This document shows, piece after piece, positions 1 to 11,682 of a stretch of 64,000 nucleotides of DNA. The DNA is from Sambucus nigra (taxonomy: Eukaryota > Streptophyta > Magnoliopsida > Dipsacales > Adoxaceae). The translations under genes were made by a program, and so were the position numbers. The DNA is taken from assembly GCA_949130495.1 (NCBI GenBank), contig OX422210.1:496101760-496165759 (forward strand), given 5' to 3'. Under the pieces are notes generated by a model. The model had not been told where the DNA came from and did not search any database. It saw only the letters and a list, made by a program, of their open reading frames with translations. Position 1 is the stretch's first letter; every line of letters starts with the position of its first letter.

Positions 1-3000
1 TCGTATTCTCAAAATGGGAGACTCGCGGCTGCGGGGTCAGTTCCTTCGAGTTACATTGGTCTCGCGGAAGGTGTTGGTGCCACCCACGGGGACGTTCGGG
101 AGGTGTTTCGAATTTACACCCTCTAACGCCTTGTTTTTAACCCTAAGTCTAGAAATATACAAATTACCGTCGTATTCTCAAATTAGGAGTCCCGCGGCTG
201 CGTGGTCAGTTCCTACGAGTTACATTGGTTCCATGGGAGGTGTTGGTACCACCCACGGGGACGTTCGGGGGATGTTTTGAGTTTTCAGCCTCTAACACCA
301 TGTTTGTAAGCCTAAGTCTTGAAATATGCAAATTACCATCGTATTCTCAAACCGGGAGTCCCGCGACTGCGTGGTTAGTTCCTACAAGTTACATTCGTCC
401 CGTGGGAGGTGTTGGTGCCACCCACGGGGACGTTTAGGGGTTATTTCGGGTTTTCACCCTCTAACGCCATGTTTTTAAGCCTAAGTCTAGAAATGTGTCA
501 GTTATTGTCGTATTCTCAAACAGGGAGACCCGCGGCTGCAGGGTCAGTTCCTACGAGTAACATTGGTCCCGTGGGAGGTGTTGGTGCCACCCACAGGGAC
601 GTTCGGGAGCTATTTTGAGTTTTCACCCTCCAACGCCATGTTTCGATTCAGTCTCAAAATATACAAATTACCGTTGTATTCTCAAATCGGGATTCCTGTG
701 GCTACGTGGTCAGTCCCTACGAGTTACATTGGTCCCGTGGGAGGTGTTGGGGCCACCTACGGGGACGTTTGGGGGCTGTTTTGAGTTTTCACCTTCTAAC
801 GCCATATGTTTATGCCTAAGTCTAGAAATGTGCAAATTATCGTCGTATTCTCAAACCGGGAGTCTCTCGACTGCGTGGTGAGTTTCTACGAGTTACATTG
901 GTCTCGTGAGAGGTGTTGGTGTCACCCACGGGGATGTTCGGGGGCTGTTTTGAGTTTTCACCCTCTAACGCCATGTATTTAAGCCTAAGTCTAGAAATAT
1001 GCAAATTACCATCATATTCTCAAACCCGGATTCCCGCGGCTGCGTGGTCAGTTCCTACGAGTTACATTGGTCCCGTGGTAGGTGTTGGTGCCACCCACGG
1101 GGATGTTCAGGGGCTGTTTTGAGTTTTCACCCTCTAGCTCCATGTTTTTAAGCCTAAGTCTAGAAATATGTCAATTATCGTCATATTCTCAAATCAGGAG
1201 ACCCGCGATTGCGGGTTCAGTTCCTACGAGTTACATTGGTCCCGTGGAAGGTGTTGGTGCCACCCACGGGGACGCTCGGGAGCTAATTCCAGTTTTCACC
1301 TCTAACACCATGTTTTGATTAAGTCTAGAAATATGAAAATTACCATCATATTCTAAAAATGAGAGTCCCACAGCTGCGTGGTCAGTTCCTACGAGTTATA
1401 TTGGTCCCGTGGGAGGTGTTGGTGCCACCACAGGGACGTTCGGGGGATGTTTCGAGTTTTCACCCTCTACTGCGATGTTTTTAAGCCTAAGTCTAGAAAT
1501 ATGCAAATTACCATCGTATTCCCAAATCGGGAGTCCCGCGGCTGCAAGGACAGTTCCTAAGAGTTACATTGGTCCTGTGGGAGGTGTTGGTGCCACCCAC
1601 GGGGATATTCGGGATCTGTTTCGAGTTTTCACCCTCTAACGCCATGTTTTGATTAAGTCTCAAAATATACAAACTACCGTCGTATTCTCAAATCGAGATT
1701 CCCGCGGCTGCGTGGTCAGTCCCTACGAGTTACATTGGTCCCGTGCGAGGTGTTGGTGCCACCCACGGGGACATTTGGGGGCTGTTTCGAGTTTTCACTC
1801 TCAAACGCCATTTTTTTAAGCCTAAGTCTATAAATATGCAAAGTACCGTCGTATTCTCAAATCGGGAGTGGGAGTCTCTCGACTGCGTGGTGAGTTCCTA
1901 CGAGTTATATTGGTCTCGTGAGAGGTGTTGGTGTCACCCACGGGGATGTTCGGGGGTTGTTTCGAGTTTTCACCCTCTAACCCCATGTTTTTAAGCCTAA
2001 GTCTAGAGATATGCAAATTACCGTCATATTCTCAAACCCGGATTCCCGCGACTGCGTGCTCAGTTCCTACGAGTTACATTGGTCCCGTGGTAGGTGTTGG
2101 TGCCACCCACGGGGATGTTCAGGGGTTGTTTCGAGTATTCACCCTCTAGCTCCATGTTTTTAAGCCTAAGTCTAGAAATATGTCAATTATCATCATATTC
2201 TCAAATCCCGAGACCCGCGGCTGCGGGTTCAGTTTCTACGAGTTACATTGGTCCCGTGGGAGGTGTTAGTGCCACCCACGGGGACGCTCGGGAGCTAATT
2301 CCAGCTTTCACCTCTAACGCCATGTTCTGATTAGGTCTAGAAATATACAAATTACCATCGTATTCTCAAAACGAGAGTCCCGCGACTGCGTGGTCAGTTC
2401 CTACGAGTTACATTGGCCCCATGGGAGGTTTTGGTTCCACCCAGTTTTCACCCTCAAACGCCATGTTTTGTTTAAGTCTAGAAATATGCAAATTATCGTC
2501 GTATTCTCAAACCAGGAGTCCCGAGGCTGCGTGGTCTGTTCCTACGAGTTACATTGAACCCGTGGAAGGTGTTGATGCCACCCACGGGGAAGTTCGGGGG
2601 CTGTTTCGAGTTTTCACCCTCTGACGCCATGTTTTTAAACCTAAGTCTAGAAATATGCAAATTATCGCCGTATTCTCAAACCGGGAGACCCGCGGATGCG
2701 GGGTCAGGTCCTTCGAGTTACATTAGTCTCGCGAAAGGTGTTGGAGCCACCACAGGGACGTTCGGGAGGTGTTTCTAATTTTCAACCTCTAACGCCATGT
2801 TTTTAACCCTAAGTCTTGAAATATGCAAACTACCATTGTATTCTCAAACTGGGAGTCTCGCGGTTGCGTGGTTAGTTCCTACGAGTTACATTGGTTCCAT
2901 GGGAGGTGTTGGCCCCACCCACGAGGACGTTCGGGGGCTGTTTAGAGTTTTTACCCTCTAACGCCATTTTTGTAAGCCTAAGTCTTGAAATATGCAAATT

Positions 3001-3376
3001 ACCATCGTATTCTCATACCGGGAGTCCCGCGATTGCATGGTCAGTTCCTATGAGTTACATTCGTCCCGTGGGAGGTGCTGGTGCCACCCCCGGGGACGTT
3101 TAGGGGCTATTTCAAGTTTTCACCCTCTAACGCCTTGTTTTTAAGCCTAAGTCTAGAAATGTGTCAGTTATCGTCATATTCTCAAACAGGGAGACCCGCG
3201 GCTGCGGGGTCAGTTCCTACGAGTTACATTGGTCCTGTGGGAGGTGTTAGTGCCACCCACGGGGACGTTCGGGAGCTATTTTGAGTTTTCACCCTCTAAC
3301 GCCATGTTTTGATTAAGTCTCAAAATATATAAATTACCGTCGTATTCTCAAATCGGGATTCCCGCGGCTGCGTAGT
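1..3376. repeat. ~168-bp tandem satellite array with higher-order repeats
   Basis: About 20 head-to-tail monomers of roughly 166-170 bp. Each carries the block gtgttggtgccacccacggg, seen near 71, 240, 409, 577, 746, 914, 1082, 1250, 1417, 1584, 1750, 1926, 2094, 2262, 2427, 2569, 2739, 2907, 3075 and 3243. Monomer variants recur in order: those near 746-1584 return about 1,010 bp later, and those near 71-577 return about 2,666 bp later. One monomer near 2427 lacks about 27 bp. The length matches typical plant centromeric or subtelomeric satellites, but position on the chromosome cannot be judged here. The array is cut abruptly at 3376 by Tat element sequence. Short open frames in it are by-products of a period near 56 codons. 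Confidence 0.95.
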
Positions 3377-3441
3377 CCATATAACTTTCCCCCAAAATGG
3401 GCCGAGCTGGGAGTAGGGGAGAGCCGAGGTAGGACTTGTGT

Positions 3442-4330
3442 CACAATCCTCATCCCATTAGAAGGCATTTCTAAGTACTTTGAAAAAAGGAAGACACTTG
3501 TCTGTAGCTCTTGAGACGAACCTACTAAGGGTAGTAAATCTTCCGATTAACCTTTGAAAGTCTTTGATAGATCTGGGTGTATTTATTTCTAGCAAGTCCT
3601 TGATATTTTCAGGGTTGTCCTCTATTCCCCTCTGATTGACGATGAATTCTAGAAACTTTATGGCTCCTACCCCTAAGACACACTTGGCTGGGTTGAGCTT
3701 CATCATGTATCTGTCCATGGGGTCAAAAGTTTTTTCAAGGTCGATTATGTGAGTGTCGGTCTTAAGGCTCTTCGTCAGCATTTTATCCACATACACATCC
3801 ACGGACTTTCCTATTTGATCCTCAAACATCTTATTTACAAGACGTTGGTAAGTAGACACTGCATTCTTCAGCCTGAAGGGCATGAAATTGTAGCAATAGA
3901 TCCCCTTGTCTGTAATGAACGTTGTCTTCTCTGAGTATTACGGGTTTATAAAGATCGGATTATACCCGGAATAGGCATCCATAAAGCTCATGAGCTCATG
4001 TCTAGCTATGGAATCCACCATCTGATCAATATGAGGCAGGGGAAACTTTCTTTTGGACAAGAATTGTTCAAATCGGTCTACGCACATCCTCCATTTCCCA
4101 TTAGCTTTTGGCACGATGACGGCGTTGGATAACCACTCAGGGTATATGGCCTCTATGATGAACTTGGCTTTTTTAATCTATCTAACCTCTTCTGTAATGA
4201 CATCATTCTTCTCTTTTGAGTATACTCTTCTTCTTTGCTTGATGGGCTTAGCGTATTCTACAACATTGAGTTTTTGGCACATAATCTTAGGTCAATACCT
4301 TACATGTCTGTATGGCTCGAGGCAAAAATG
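3442..4330 (-). pseudogene. T1 reverse transcriptase fragment
   Basis: Minus-strand RT of Tat type. The open stretch 3883-3458 covers the palm domain. It has PF-LKNA-YQRLVNKMF, the YVDD region and the following FVSRATDKCLPFFKVLR segment, all matching RT in T2. The catalytic YVDD box reads YVDK, so the second catalytic aspartate is lost. The upstream part (3884-4330) carries the fingers region in several broken frames. Downstream the match to T2 ends at 3441. This is a dead copy with no likely product. Confidence 0.85.
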
Positions 4331-5460
4331 CTTTGTCTCTTCCTCAAAAGCTTCACCAGCTCTTCCTTGATCTCGGGTCTTAGGGCTTTGCCAATTTGGA
4401 TGGTTTTTTCCAGCTCGTCATCATTGAGGACGATGGATTCTACCTCTTCTACGGCCTCTCCCTTCTTGAAATTTGTCTCGTCTTTAGGATCAAGTGTATC
4501 GACGTTGTACGTGGTTATTGACCTCTTATGGGCCTCTCTCTCTTTTGCATAGTTAAAGTAGAATTCACATGTCGATGTTTGGTAACCTTGCACTTCCTCT
4601 ACTCCATAGGGAGTTGGGAATTTTAGCATTTGGTGGACCTTTGAAGACACGACCTCAAATTCCTCAAGGGCTACTCTTCCTATTATGAGGTTGTAAGATG
4701 AGAAGACATTCTCATCCATCATAAAGAAATTGATTTTTCTCGTCAACCTATTAGGCCACTCGTCTCCCATTCTCAAATCCATATCATACATACCCAATGG
4801 ATGAACCTTTTCGCCGCTGAAACCAATCAAAGGATGATGATAAGGGACAATACTAGATCAACTTAGACCTAGGCTCTTGAAACAAGGACAGAACATTATG
4901 TCTGCTGAATTTCCCCCATCAATGAGGATTATCTGCAGTTCACATCCATGCACCCTTTTGGTGATCACCATAGGGTCATCGTATGGAGCTAAGATACCTT
5001 TCAAATCAAGTCGTGAGAAGACAACTATGAGAGTATCCATATCTACCTTCTTTTTCTTCTCGTGTTTTACCTCTGAAGATTGTAAATTCATAACCTCTAC
5101 TTTGGTCACTGACTTGGACTTTTCCATGTGAGCTTTGCGGTCGGCTACCTTTGAACCACCCCCTTCTAGTCCTCTGCAGATGGTGTTCACACCAAAATAG
5201 ATCATGTCGACCCTGTTCACTGGGACATTATCGTCTTTTAGTGGGAGGTCAGGGTCATCATCATCATCATTTGAGTCCTCAGCTCTTCTGGTAGGGGCAT
5301 CATCCCAACACCTATCATTTCTCTTCTTTTTAGGGTCGTCTCTTCCTCCCTTAGAAGCTCTACCATCCACATACTTCTTGAGCTTTCCAGACTTCAACAT
5401 CTTCTCAATCTCATCCTTCAAGGCGAAACACTTGGCAGTCAGATAACCGTGATCTTGGTG
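4331..5460 (-). pseudogene. T1 aspartic protease and gag C-terminal region
   Basis: Two minus-strand open stretches (5421-4858 and 4830-4300) match the C-terminal half of the first T2 ORF. They contain the charged, lysine-rich linker, the protease core with IDGGNSADIMF (T2 has IDGGSSADVMF), and the IGFSGEKVHPLGM segment. The DGG box in place of DSG/DTG is usual for Tat proteases. A stop between 4858 and 4830 splits the domain. In this copy the protease-RT junction reads KRQSIF, whereas T2 has a stop codon in place of Q. That makes T1 a useful reference for the unmutated T2 frame. Confidence 0.8.
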
Positions 5461-7060
5461 GAACTCGCACTATAGGTTATTATTCCTCTTATGTAGAGGG
5501 GCCTTCAGCTTCTCTGCCCATCTCAAGGATCTGTCATTCTTTAATTTCATTGAGTATGTGTTTGAAACTCACAGTTAGAGGAGTATAGTGTGTAAACTTG
5601 TCATCTACATCCCTCTTCTTTCTGTCCTTTTTCCTTTGAAATTTCCCACTGCTAATTCCATTCTCATCCTCATATTTTGAAGACATTGCTTCTTCTGCGT
5701 TCATGACCTTTCCAGATGTTGCTAATAGCTCGACCATGGATTTATAAGGGTCTCTAGTAAGCTTCTAGAGTAACTTCCCCTTCTGAAGTCCTCCAATGAG
5801 GATTGTCATAACTATATTCTCTTCGTAATCTTCAACCTCTAACTTTTCCTTATTGAACCTCGCGATGTAGTCTCTGAGGCTCTCACTCTTACCCTGCTTT
5901 ACATAAAGAAGATTGGTTATCTTCTTTTGTGGTCTTACCCCAAAATAGAAGTTGTGTATAAACCGCTCGGCCAATCCCTCAAAGTTCTCCACAAAATTTT
6001 TAGGAAGGGAAATGAACCAAATACGTGCAGTTTCTGTTAAAGTGCTTGAGAAAGCTATGCACCTCATCTCATCAGGGATAGAATAAATGTTTGTTTTAGA
6101 CTGATTCATCTCAATATGATGTATAAGGTTGGTACTTTCATCATACTTGGGAGACACCATTGGTTATTTGAATTTGTCAGGGGTCGGGAAGTTTATAATC
6201 CTTACCACAAATGGGGAACCCTCTGAGAATTCCCTTTGAAGTGGGTCTTGGCTTTTTATATGGTTCCCTATCTTATCTTTTAGCTATTAAATGGAGTCAT
6301 TCCATGGTTTAGCAATGTCGTCCTAGCCGAGGTTGTCCCAGCCACCTCCAAGGGGTGAACCGAGGGTTCCCCAGCTATTGTACAATGTCAGTTGTTGACA
6401 TCTTGGCCACAGTCTCGGCCATGTAGGGGTCAACCATGGCGAGGATGATGTTCACCATCTTTCCTCTATAATCGAGTTGCACTTATCGACCTGGATAACC
6501 TCTGCCTAAGATCATTAACTGGGTCGATCCTTTTAAAGGCCGATCCTCTACTCAAGCGATCAAAAGCTGATCCTATTTACTGGGTATCACTAACCCCGGC
6601 TTGTCTTGCACTACAACCTGAATTTTGCTATATAGGACATATTATGTTGTTTGAAACCTTGTATGCCTCCCAACAGTCTTCTGTAACATTTTCTTTCCCA
6701 ACGTCATCGTACCTATCCTCAGGGCAAGGGTTTCCTTACCTCCCAGACGTAAATGCCTAGGGTCAGTAACATCCCTCCTCCGTTGAGGAGTAGGTTGGTC
6801 TTTTTGAGGTGCCTGGGGTGGTCCTTTAGCTTCAAGATGAGGCTAAACAGTTGTCGAAGTAATCATCTCCAGCAAGACCCCAGGTGGTCTCATCATATAT
6901 TGTCTTAGCTAGGAGATTCCTCCTGCATCACTTGTTGGGTTGCACCCAAGGACTTCAAGATCCCTGACACCTCAACCATCTCGGACTGGGGCGGTGCCTG
7001 GCTAGAACTGGGTCCTCCAACACTAGATGGTGGAGGAGGTGGTGGTAAATCCAGTTCCAT
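5461..7060 (-). pseudogene. T1 gag remnant
   Basis: The gag start is probably the ATG at 7060, followed by a short proline-rich stretch aligning with the T2 start at 58288. A stop follows after about 50 codons. The capsid-like domain is in the open stretch 6160-5765 (HHIEM, SIPDEMRC, GLAERFIHNFYFGVRPQKK, SLRDYIARFNKEKLEVEDYE). The piece before the zinc knuckle is at 5737-5534 (DDKFTHYTPLTVS, ILNEIK). The region from about 6170 to 6950 is recognisable only in scraps. Many stops and frameshifts make it non-functional. Confidence 0.8.
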
Positions 7061-7223
7061 ATGGTAAGACTTGAGAGCTTGTAATGAAAATATTAGAGAC
7101 CTTAAATACCTTAGAGGATCTCTTTCAATTGTGAAATAACTTCACACGAAAGTTGAGGCCTGGTTCACCATCGAGTCTCCAGTGAGGTTAAGCAATAAAA
7201 CAGGAAGAGATGGATCTTCTCAT

Positions 7224-7240
7224 TCCCACAGACGGTGCCA
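7224..7240 (-). other. T1 primer binding site
   Basis: The reverse complement reads tggcaccgtctgtggga, identical to the site after the T2 LTR. This class of site is usual for Tat/Ogre-type elements and is generally assigned to a tRNA-Arg. The tRNA assignment is from family knowledge and was not checked. Confidence 0.8.
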
Positions 7241-7246
7241 AAATAA

Positions 7247-7320
7247 TGATGTTGTGAATATCACCACTTGGTAAGGTGTTGACAAGCTCAAGCAAGTGAT
7301 AACAATGGCAGCACAAGAGA

Positions 7321-7375
<55 letters not shown>

Positions 7376-8186
7376 AGGAGGTGAGTAGAAAAGGATAACC
7401 ACTAGAATGTAAGTGGTTCAGGCAATTTGGCCTACGTCCACTTTGCAAGTGAGTGTAAGAATCACTATCAAAAGGGGGATCCAATGGCCTTAGCAATACA
7501 ATCACTCCATTATCTCTGTCTACTATAAATGCACCAGAGTTTGGCTAGGGTTTGTAATTGAGTATCCTTTTACAAGGCAGACGATTACCTTTATATATAG
7601 TGTTTAGGGGGTGTAATGTACCCCCCAAGCATGCAATGAGCATGTGCATTAAGATCAAACTAGTGTAAGAATGGCACCTGGCTAATCTTAAGTAGATAAT
7701 GATGACCTCAATATCCCCTCATGTAAGGGGATTGATTCGGTTACATCTGATTTTGTACACGTGTTCCCAACCTTTCATGCACTTGTAAATGCTCGGCCCT
7801 GTGTCCCTGACTAGTGCAACCTCGGCCTGGACGAGTACAAGGTTGGTGAAGTCTGACTTGCTTTGTTCGAAGTCAATATCCAAGATGACCTCGACCAGGT
7901 GGGGTGGTCGAGGTTAGGTATGAGGTATTTATAACGTCATCTAGGGCCGAATGTGATGTTGGTAAATGTTTGATCCCATGAAGCATGCTAATTTCGGTTG
8001 ACGACTGTAACATCGGCTGGAGCCGATGATGATGTTGGTAAATGAGCATTATTGCAACGTCGGCTGGGGTTGACCATATGAGAGACAAACTTACTGATGG
8101 TTGTCATAAGCTTCTGGACACCTAGGTTATGATACAAGATGAGGTTAGTTGCTCTAAATTAAGAGGGATCACTTTGGGCATATCCA
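7247..8186 (-). repeat. T1 5' LTR
   Basis: About 940 bp, bounded inside by the primer site and outside by tggatatgccc (reverse complement), which matches the T2 LTR start ttgatatgccc. It shares with T2 the segment gggggtacattacacccc followed by a TATA box (near 7590-7600) and a short AT/GA microsatellite (7325-7375) in the transcribed part. Scattered cctcgac/cggcc repeats in the upstream part resemble the T2 U3. Beyond 8186 chromovirus gag resumes. Confidence 0.8.
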
Positions 8187-9374
8187 CTGGAATGGTAGGC
8201 AAGGTCGGTATCGGTGCTGGCATTGGAAGGGAAACAGGAAAGATAAACCTTTGTGGCTCCTGACTATTACCCTGCTACTGCTGAGCCCTGTCCTTATTAG
8301 GGAAATCTTATTTCTTGTGGGTGGTCATGCCACACATGAAACACCTCTTAGTAAAGTTTCCCCCTCACTGACTATGTTGGCCATTGTCACCCCTTCATTG
8401 GCCATATTAGCCTTGTTATACACGTTGTTGGCCCAGTTGGCCCGACTGAATCTGTTGGCCTTGATGGAAACACCATGTCCTTGTCTAAAATCATCGAATT
8501 TGAAACTCTTAGCAGGGTCCCCCTGGTGGGAACTCTGCTCACCCTACCTAGGCTGACTCTAAGTTGATGGTGTCCCACTAGAACTACCACCCCCAGGTCC
8601 TTCCCTGGTGGATGGACTCTCCTCCTCGCTTTCTCCCCTTAAGATAGAAGCAGTGGTCTTGGAAATGTAATAACGTAGCATTTAACACCTCTATATACAT
8701 CCTTAAAGAAAGGTTACCCAATAGGTGATGTCAGATCCTTCAGGTCAGGTCATCTATAAACATCTGAATCCTCTTTTCTTCCATAGGCACCTCCCCTGGC
8801 ATGAGATTTATCAATCTCATAAATTCCTCCTCGTACTCAGAAACTGTCTTAGCCTCCTGAGTAAGATCTAGAAACTTCTTCCTCATTTGAGTCTCGACAG
8901 CAGACGGGAAGTACTTGCAGACAAACCGCTCCCAAAACTCTTGTAATGACATAGAGTCTCTCTCCTCGGCAGTGGTAATCGACTCCCACCATTATAATGT
9001 CTCCCCAACTACCTTAAAGGTAGATATAATCTTCCTATGAACATCGGTGCACTCATACATTCTCAGATGTCGTTGTATATATTTCTTCCATTAGCTGGCT
9101 ACAATAACATCGGAACTCCCTGAGAACTCTGGAGGATGAGTCTTCTGGAAGGCATCCTTACTCACTCCCACGTAGAGGGGAACGCCTGAACCTATGATGG
9201 TGCTACCACATGTGCTTGGGGTGGGACCTCCTGCGCTATTGTATCTAATGTTGCATTCACTGCTTGGGCAAGTATAGCAGCAACCTCTGCAACATTCATG
9301 GTGCCCTGAGCCAGAGCTGGCTGAGGCTCTGGTAGTGTCTCTCTAGGGACCCGTTGTGCACGTCTGGGAGGCAT
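8187..9374 (-). pseudogene. Chromovirus Q gag fragment
   Basis: Minus-strand Tekay-type gag. The start codon at 9374 opens a peptide beginning MPPRRAQR with AEVAAILAQAVNATL, close to the gag starts in P, M and E. The capsid part is at 8952-8740 (EFWERFVCKYFP, YEEEFMRLINLMPGE). The nucleocapsid region (8187-8600) matches M at 29840-30204 plus 39995-40090. Stops and frameshifts break it. T1 interrupts it at 8186, and the pol part is not present in the window on the other side of T1, where the satellite lies instead. Confidence 0.8.
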
Positions 9375-9545
9375 GTGAAATAAGAACGAATTTTTATAAG
9401 TCCTCAATTCAATATATCTCAAATATATGAAGATGTAAATGCGCAAATAAGAATACAACAGCCCCAAAAATAGGGCTCTACATCAAAGAATCTTATACTG
9501 GATACACAAGAAGCCGCACAGATCCTAAAAACATCAGAACTCGAT

Positions 9546-9557
9546 GCTCAAATACCA
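9546..9557 (-). other. Chromovirus Q primer binding site
   Basis: The reverse complement is tggtatttgagc, a two-base variant of tggtatcagagc, the initiator-Met primer site used by plant chromoviruses. It sits directly inside the LTR edge at 9560 and about 170 bp before the gag start. Confidence 0.7.
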
Positions 9558-9559
9558 TA

Positions 9560-9742
9560 TGTGAGACCTCATTTAATTAAATACTGATTGATCAGGCCTT
9601 TATTAAATTAAAATAGAATATATAGTTGGTTCTTTCTTATCATCACTGTTGAAAACTTTTTAATATATACTAAACACCTAGTATTTGAGAAGATGGTGCC
9701 AAATTTTATCCTCTTAGTTAACAGGAAAGCACTATATTTGAA
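9560..9742 (-). repeat. Truncated 5' LTR of chromovirus Q
   Basis: Starts (reading left to right) tgtgagacctc and matches the inner end of the N LTR at 48369-48545, sharing for example ctttttaatatatactaa and cacctagtatttga. The match stops near 9742, where L1-like sequence begins, so most of this LTR is lost. Confidence 0.75.
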
Positions 9743-10500
9743 AAGCCATAGGTTCAAGAACTGCTAAAAAGAGGAATTTTATAGATTTTCAACAGGCTTT
9801 TAAGTCTTCTAACTGTAGGATTATTTGACAATCCTCTAGGATTCAAGCATAAAAATTTTATCATTGAGAGGTGAAAAATGCAAATTGCATAAGGGCTTTA
9901 CTAGAGGATCTAGTGAATCTAGTAAAGAGAGGATTATTTTTTTTGGAAAAAGTCTTGTTGCTATTCAGAGAAAAAGAATTTGAAAATTTAGAGGAGACGG
10001 AAAAGATACCTTCTTCTTTTGTTTTTCTCTTCTCTCATTATCACTGTCTACCTTCTTGCCTATAGATTTAAAGAGAATAATTTTAGCTCTTCAAGAAGAA
10101 TATGGCCATTGTCTACATTATCAGAATCAGACATTGAGAAAACTTTGATGCATTTTTTTTTGTAATCTGGATTAGAGGAGCTTCGAGGGGAGAGAATCAC
10201 ATAGTCTATCACCATAACTTCATTGCTTGATAAATCTCCACTTTTGATTCTATCAAAATGTTACACAATCTTCTTTGGAGGGACATCAGTTGATCTATTT
10301 ATTTCTCTATCATTTCCAAAGAGAATTATTGAACCTTATTTTTTGTCTTGATTGTTTATCAAAGGAATCATATCCTTCTATTTGGAACTTACAAAAGTCT
10401 CATGTTCCTCCTCTGAACATCTGTATCCGACTCTTCAGGACCAATATTAGAGAAGTTAGAGGCAGGAGTGATGGGGTTATTAATTGTCAAGCTTGAGAGG
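9743..10500 (-). pseudogene. L1 LINE fragment (ORF1 end and endonuclease start)
   Basis: On the minus strand, 9840-9740 reads NPRGLSNNPTVRRLKSLLK followed by a segment like the N-terminus of plant L1 endonucleases (WN-RGL-N--TVRRLK). Upstream, 10490-9880 gives an ORF1-like region in broken frames. No reverse transcriptase belonging to this copy is visible. The assignment rests mainly on the short endonuclease motif. The remaining sequence has no family signature I recognise. From 10501 to 10617 I see nothing identifiable. Confidence 0.5.
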
Positions 10501-10617
10501 TTTGCCTATAACTTGGGCAATAGAAAATAGGGAGTTTTTATCAAAGAAATGAATGGGTAAGTTAGGTAGGGTGATCCAAAAAGGAGATATGCTACTTTCA
10601 GTGCTTCAAAAATGTAA

Positions 10618-11494
10618 TCCAGTTGATTTAGAGAGCATGTCCAGTTATAGAAATTGAGTAGAATACATATACACTTTATTTATGGGAACTTAATCTGATT
10701 TTTTTTTAACTGAGAGAATGATATTCTGATTAATATTATTGGAGAATGCATAGTAATTCCTTATCCAAACCACCCGCTAGATGGTGTGTTCTATCAGATA
10801 TGTTTTTTTATTGTCCAAAGACTGGACCATAGACCCCGGTTGGCGAGTATGTCAAATCTTATTATGGCGGTGATGCTAATATTTTATAGTTGTGATGCCA
10901 GATTATGATGGGTCATGTGCAAAATTTTTATTTTGGGGGTCTATTTGATTGTTCTGGAGATAATTAACAGGATAGTATATTATAGTCCAAACAGTACTGT
11001 AGGAAGTATGATGGTAATTTTGATATGGAGTCTTGGGATGTGTAGTGATATAGCTGAGATCCTAGGTCATGATTATATTATTGGGATTTTAGTTTTGAGT
11101 GTTCATATTTCATTCACTCTTGTATATGATGCATGTATACCCTAGAATGTGTAGTTGCACTATATGCATTTATATGAGCCACTTAGTTTTCTGTTCAACC
11201 CTCTATAGTTTTTTTGTATTTCAGGTTTGATGCAAGATGATATTTATGGCATCGTTAGGATTGGGATCATCACTAGAGGCTTTGGATATTTATTTGCAAA
11301 CTATAAATGTACCTCTTTGTTTATTGTAAATTATTTTGTAAAAGGACATTTGAGATTTAATAAAAATGAGACATTTTTATTTTATTTATGTATTTATTCT
11401 TCCACAAATTCATGCTCAATCTAAATGAAATTTTTTTGAAAAATAATTCTCTAATTTATCAATGTATTTTACTGGCACCACCCAGGTTGTTACA
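10618..11494 (+). repeat. Mini-LTR copy 1, 5'-truncated
   Basis: Matches the latter part of LTR copies 2 and 3, from the tagaa-tacat-tacac segment through ggtttgatgcaagatgatat to the end ggttgttaca. The first half of the LTR is missing; the match starts near 10618. Confidence 0.8.
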
Positions 11495-11682
11495 AAGTGG
11501 TATCAGAGCATAGGTTATTCATATTCTCAGGCTTAGAGTTATTGGTTTTTTCGTTGCCCACCGATTGAGATTTTATTTAAGTTGTCTCTTAATTGGGTAA
11601 TGTCGAACGTTTTGTTTGAGCTTAATGGAATAAAATTTTGGGTGAATTTCGAGGATGAAATTCCTTTTGTAGGGGTGAAGAA
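11495..11682 (+). other. Mini-element internal region 1
   Basis: 188 bp. It starts aag and then the primer site tggtatcagagc (11498-11509), an exact initiator-Met type site. It ends with ttttgtaggggtgaagaa, the polypurine tract. No gag or pol is present. This is the best preserved of the three internal regions. Confidence 0.85.

Larger units (their letters stand above)
3377..8186 (-). mobile_element. T1: truncated Tat-lineage Ty3/gypsy element
   Basis: Read on the minus strand, this holds a 5' LTR (8186 to 7247), primer site, gag, protease and part of reverse transcriptase, then stops near 3441. It is the same family as plus-strand T2 at 57094-64000: the primer site, gag, protease and RT fragments align along their length. 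It is broken by many stops and frameshifts. RNase H, integrase and a full 3' LTR are missing. The last 65 bp (3377-3441) include cctacctcggc-type sequence like that in the T2 LTR, so a large internal deletion joining RT to an LTR remnant is possible. It was inserted in the gag of chromovirus Q. Confidence 0.9.

Noticed and set aside
1..3376. Many overlapping open frames of 60-88 codons
   Set aside because: They repeat with the satellite period, which is close to a multiple of three, and carry no domain. They are by-products of the tandem repeat.
7188..7505. Minus-strand frames with YIYIYIY and SLSLSL runs
   Set aside because: Translation of the AT/GA microsatellite in the T1 LTR. The same holds for 39377-39577 and 45736-45927.
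9743..10500. Possible endogenous pararetrovirus
   Set aside because: No movement protein, protease or RT motif could be found. The endonuclease-like motif fits an L1 LINE better.
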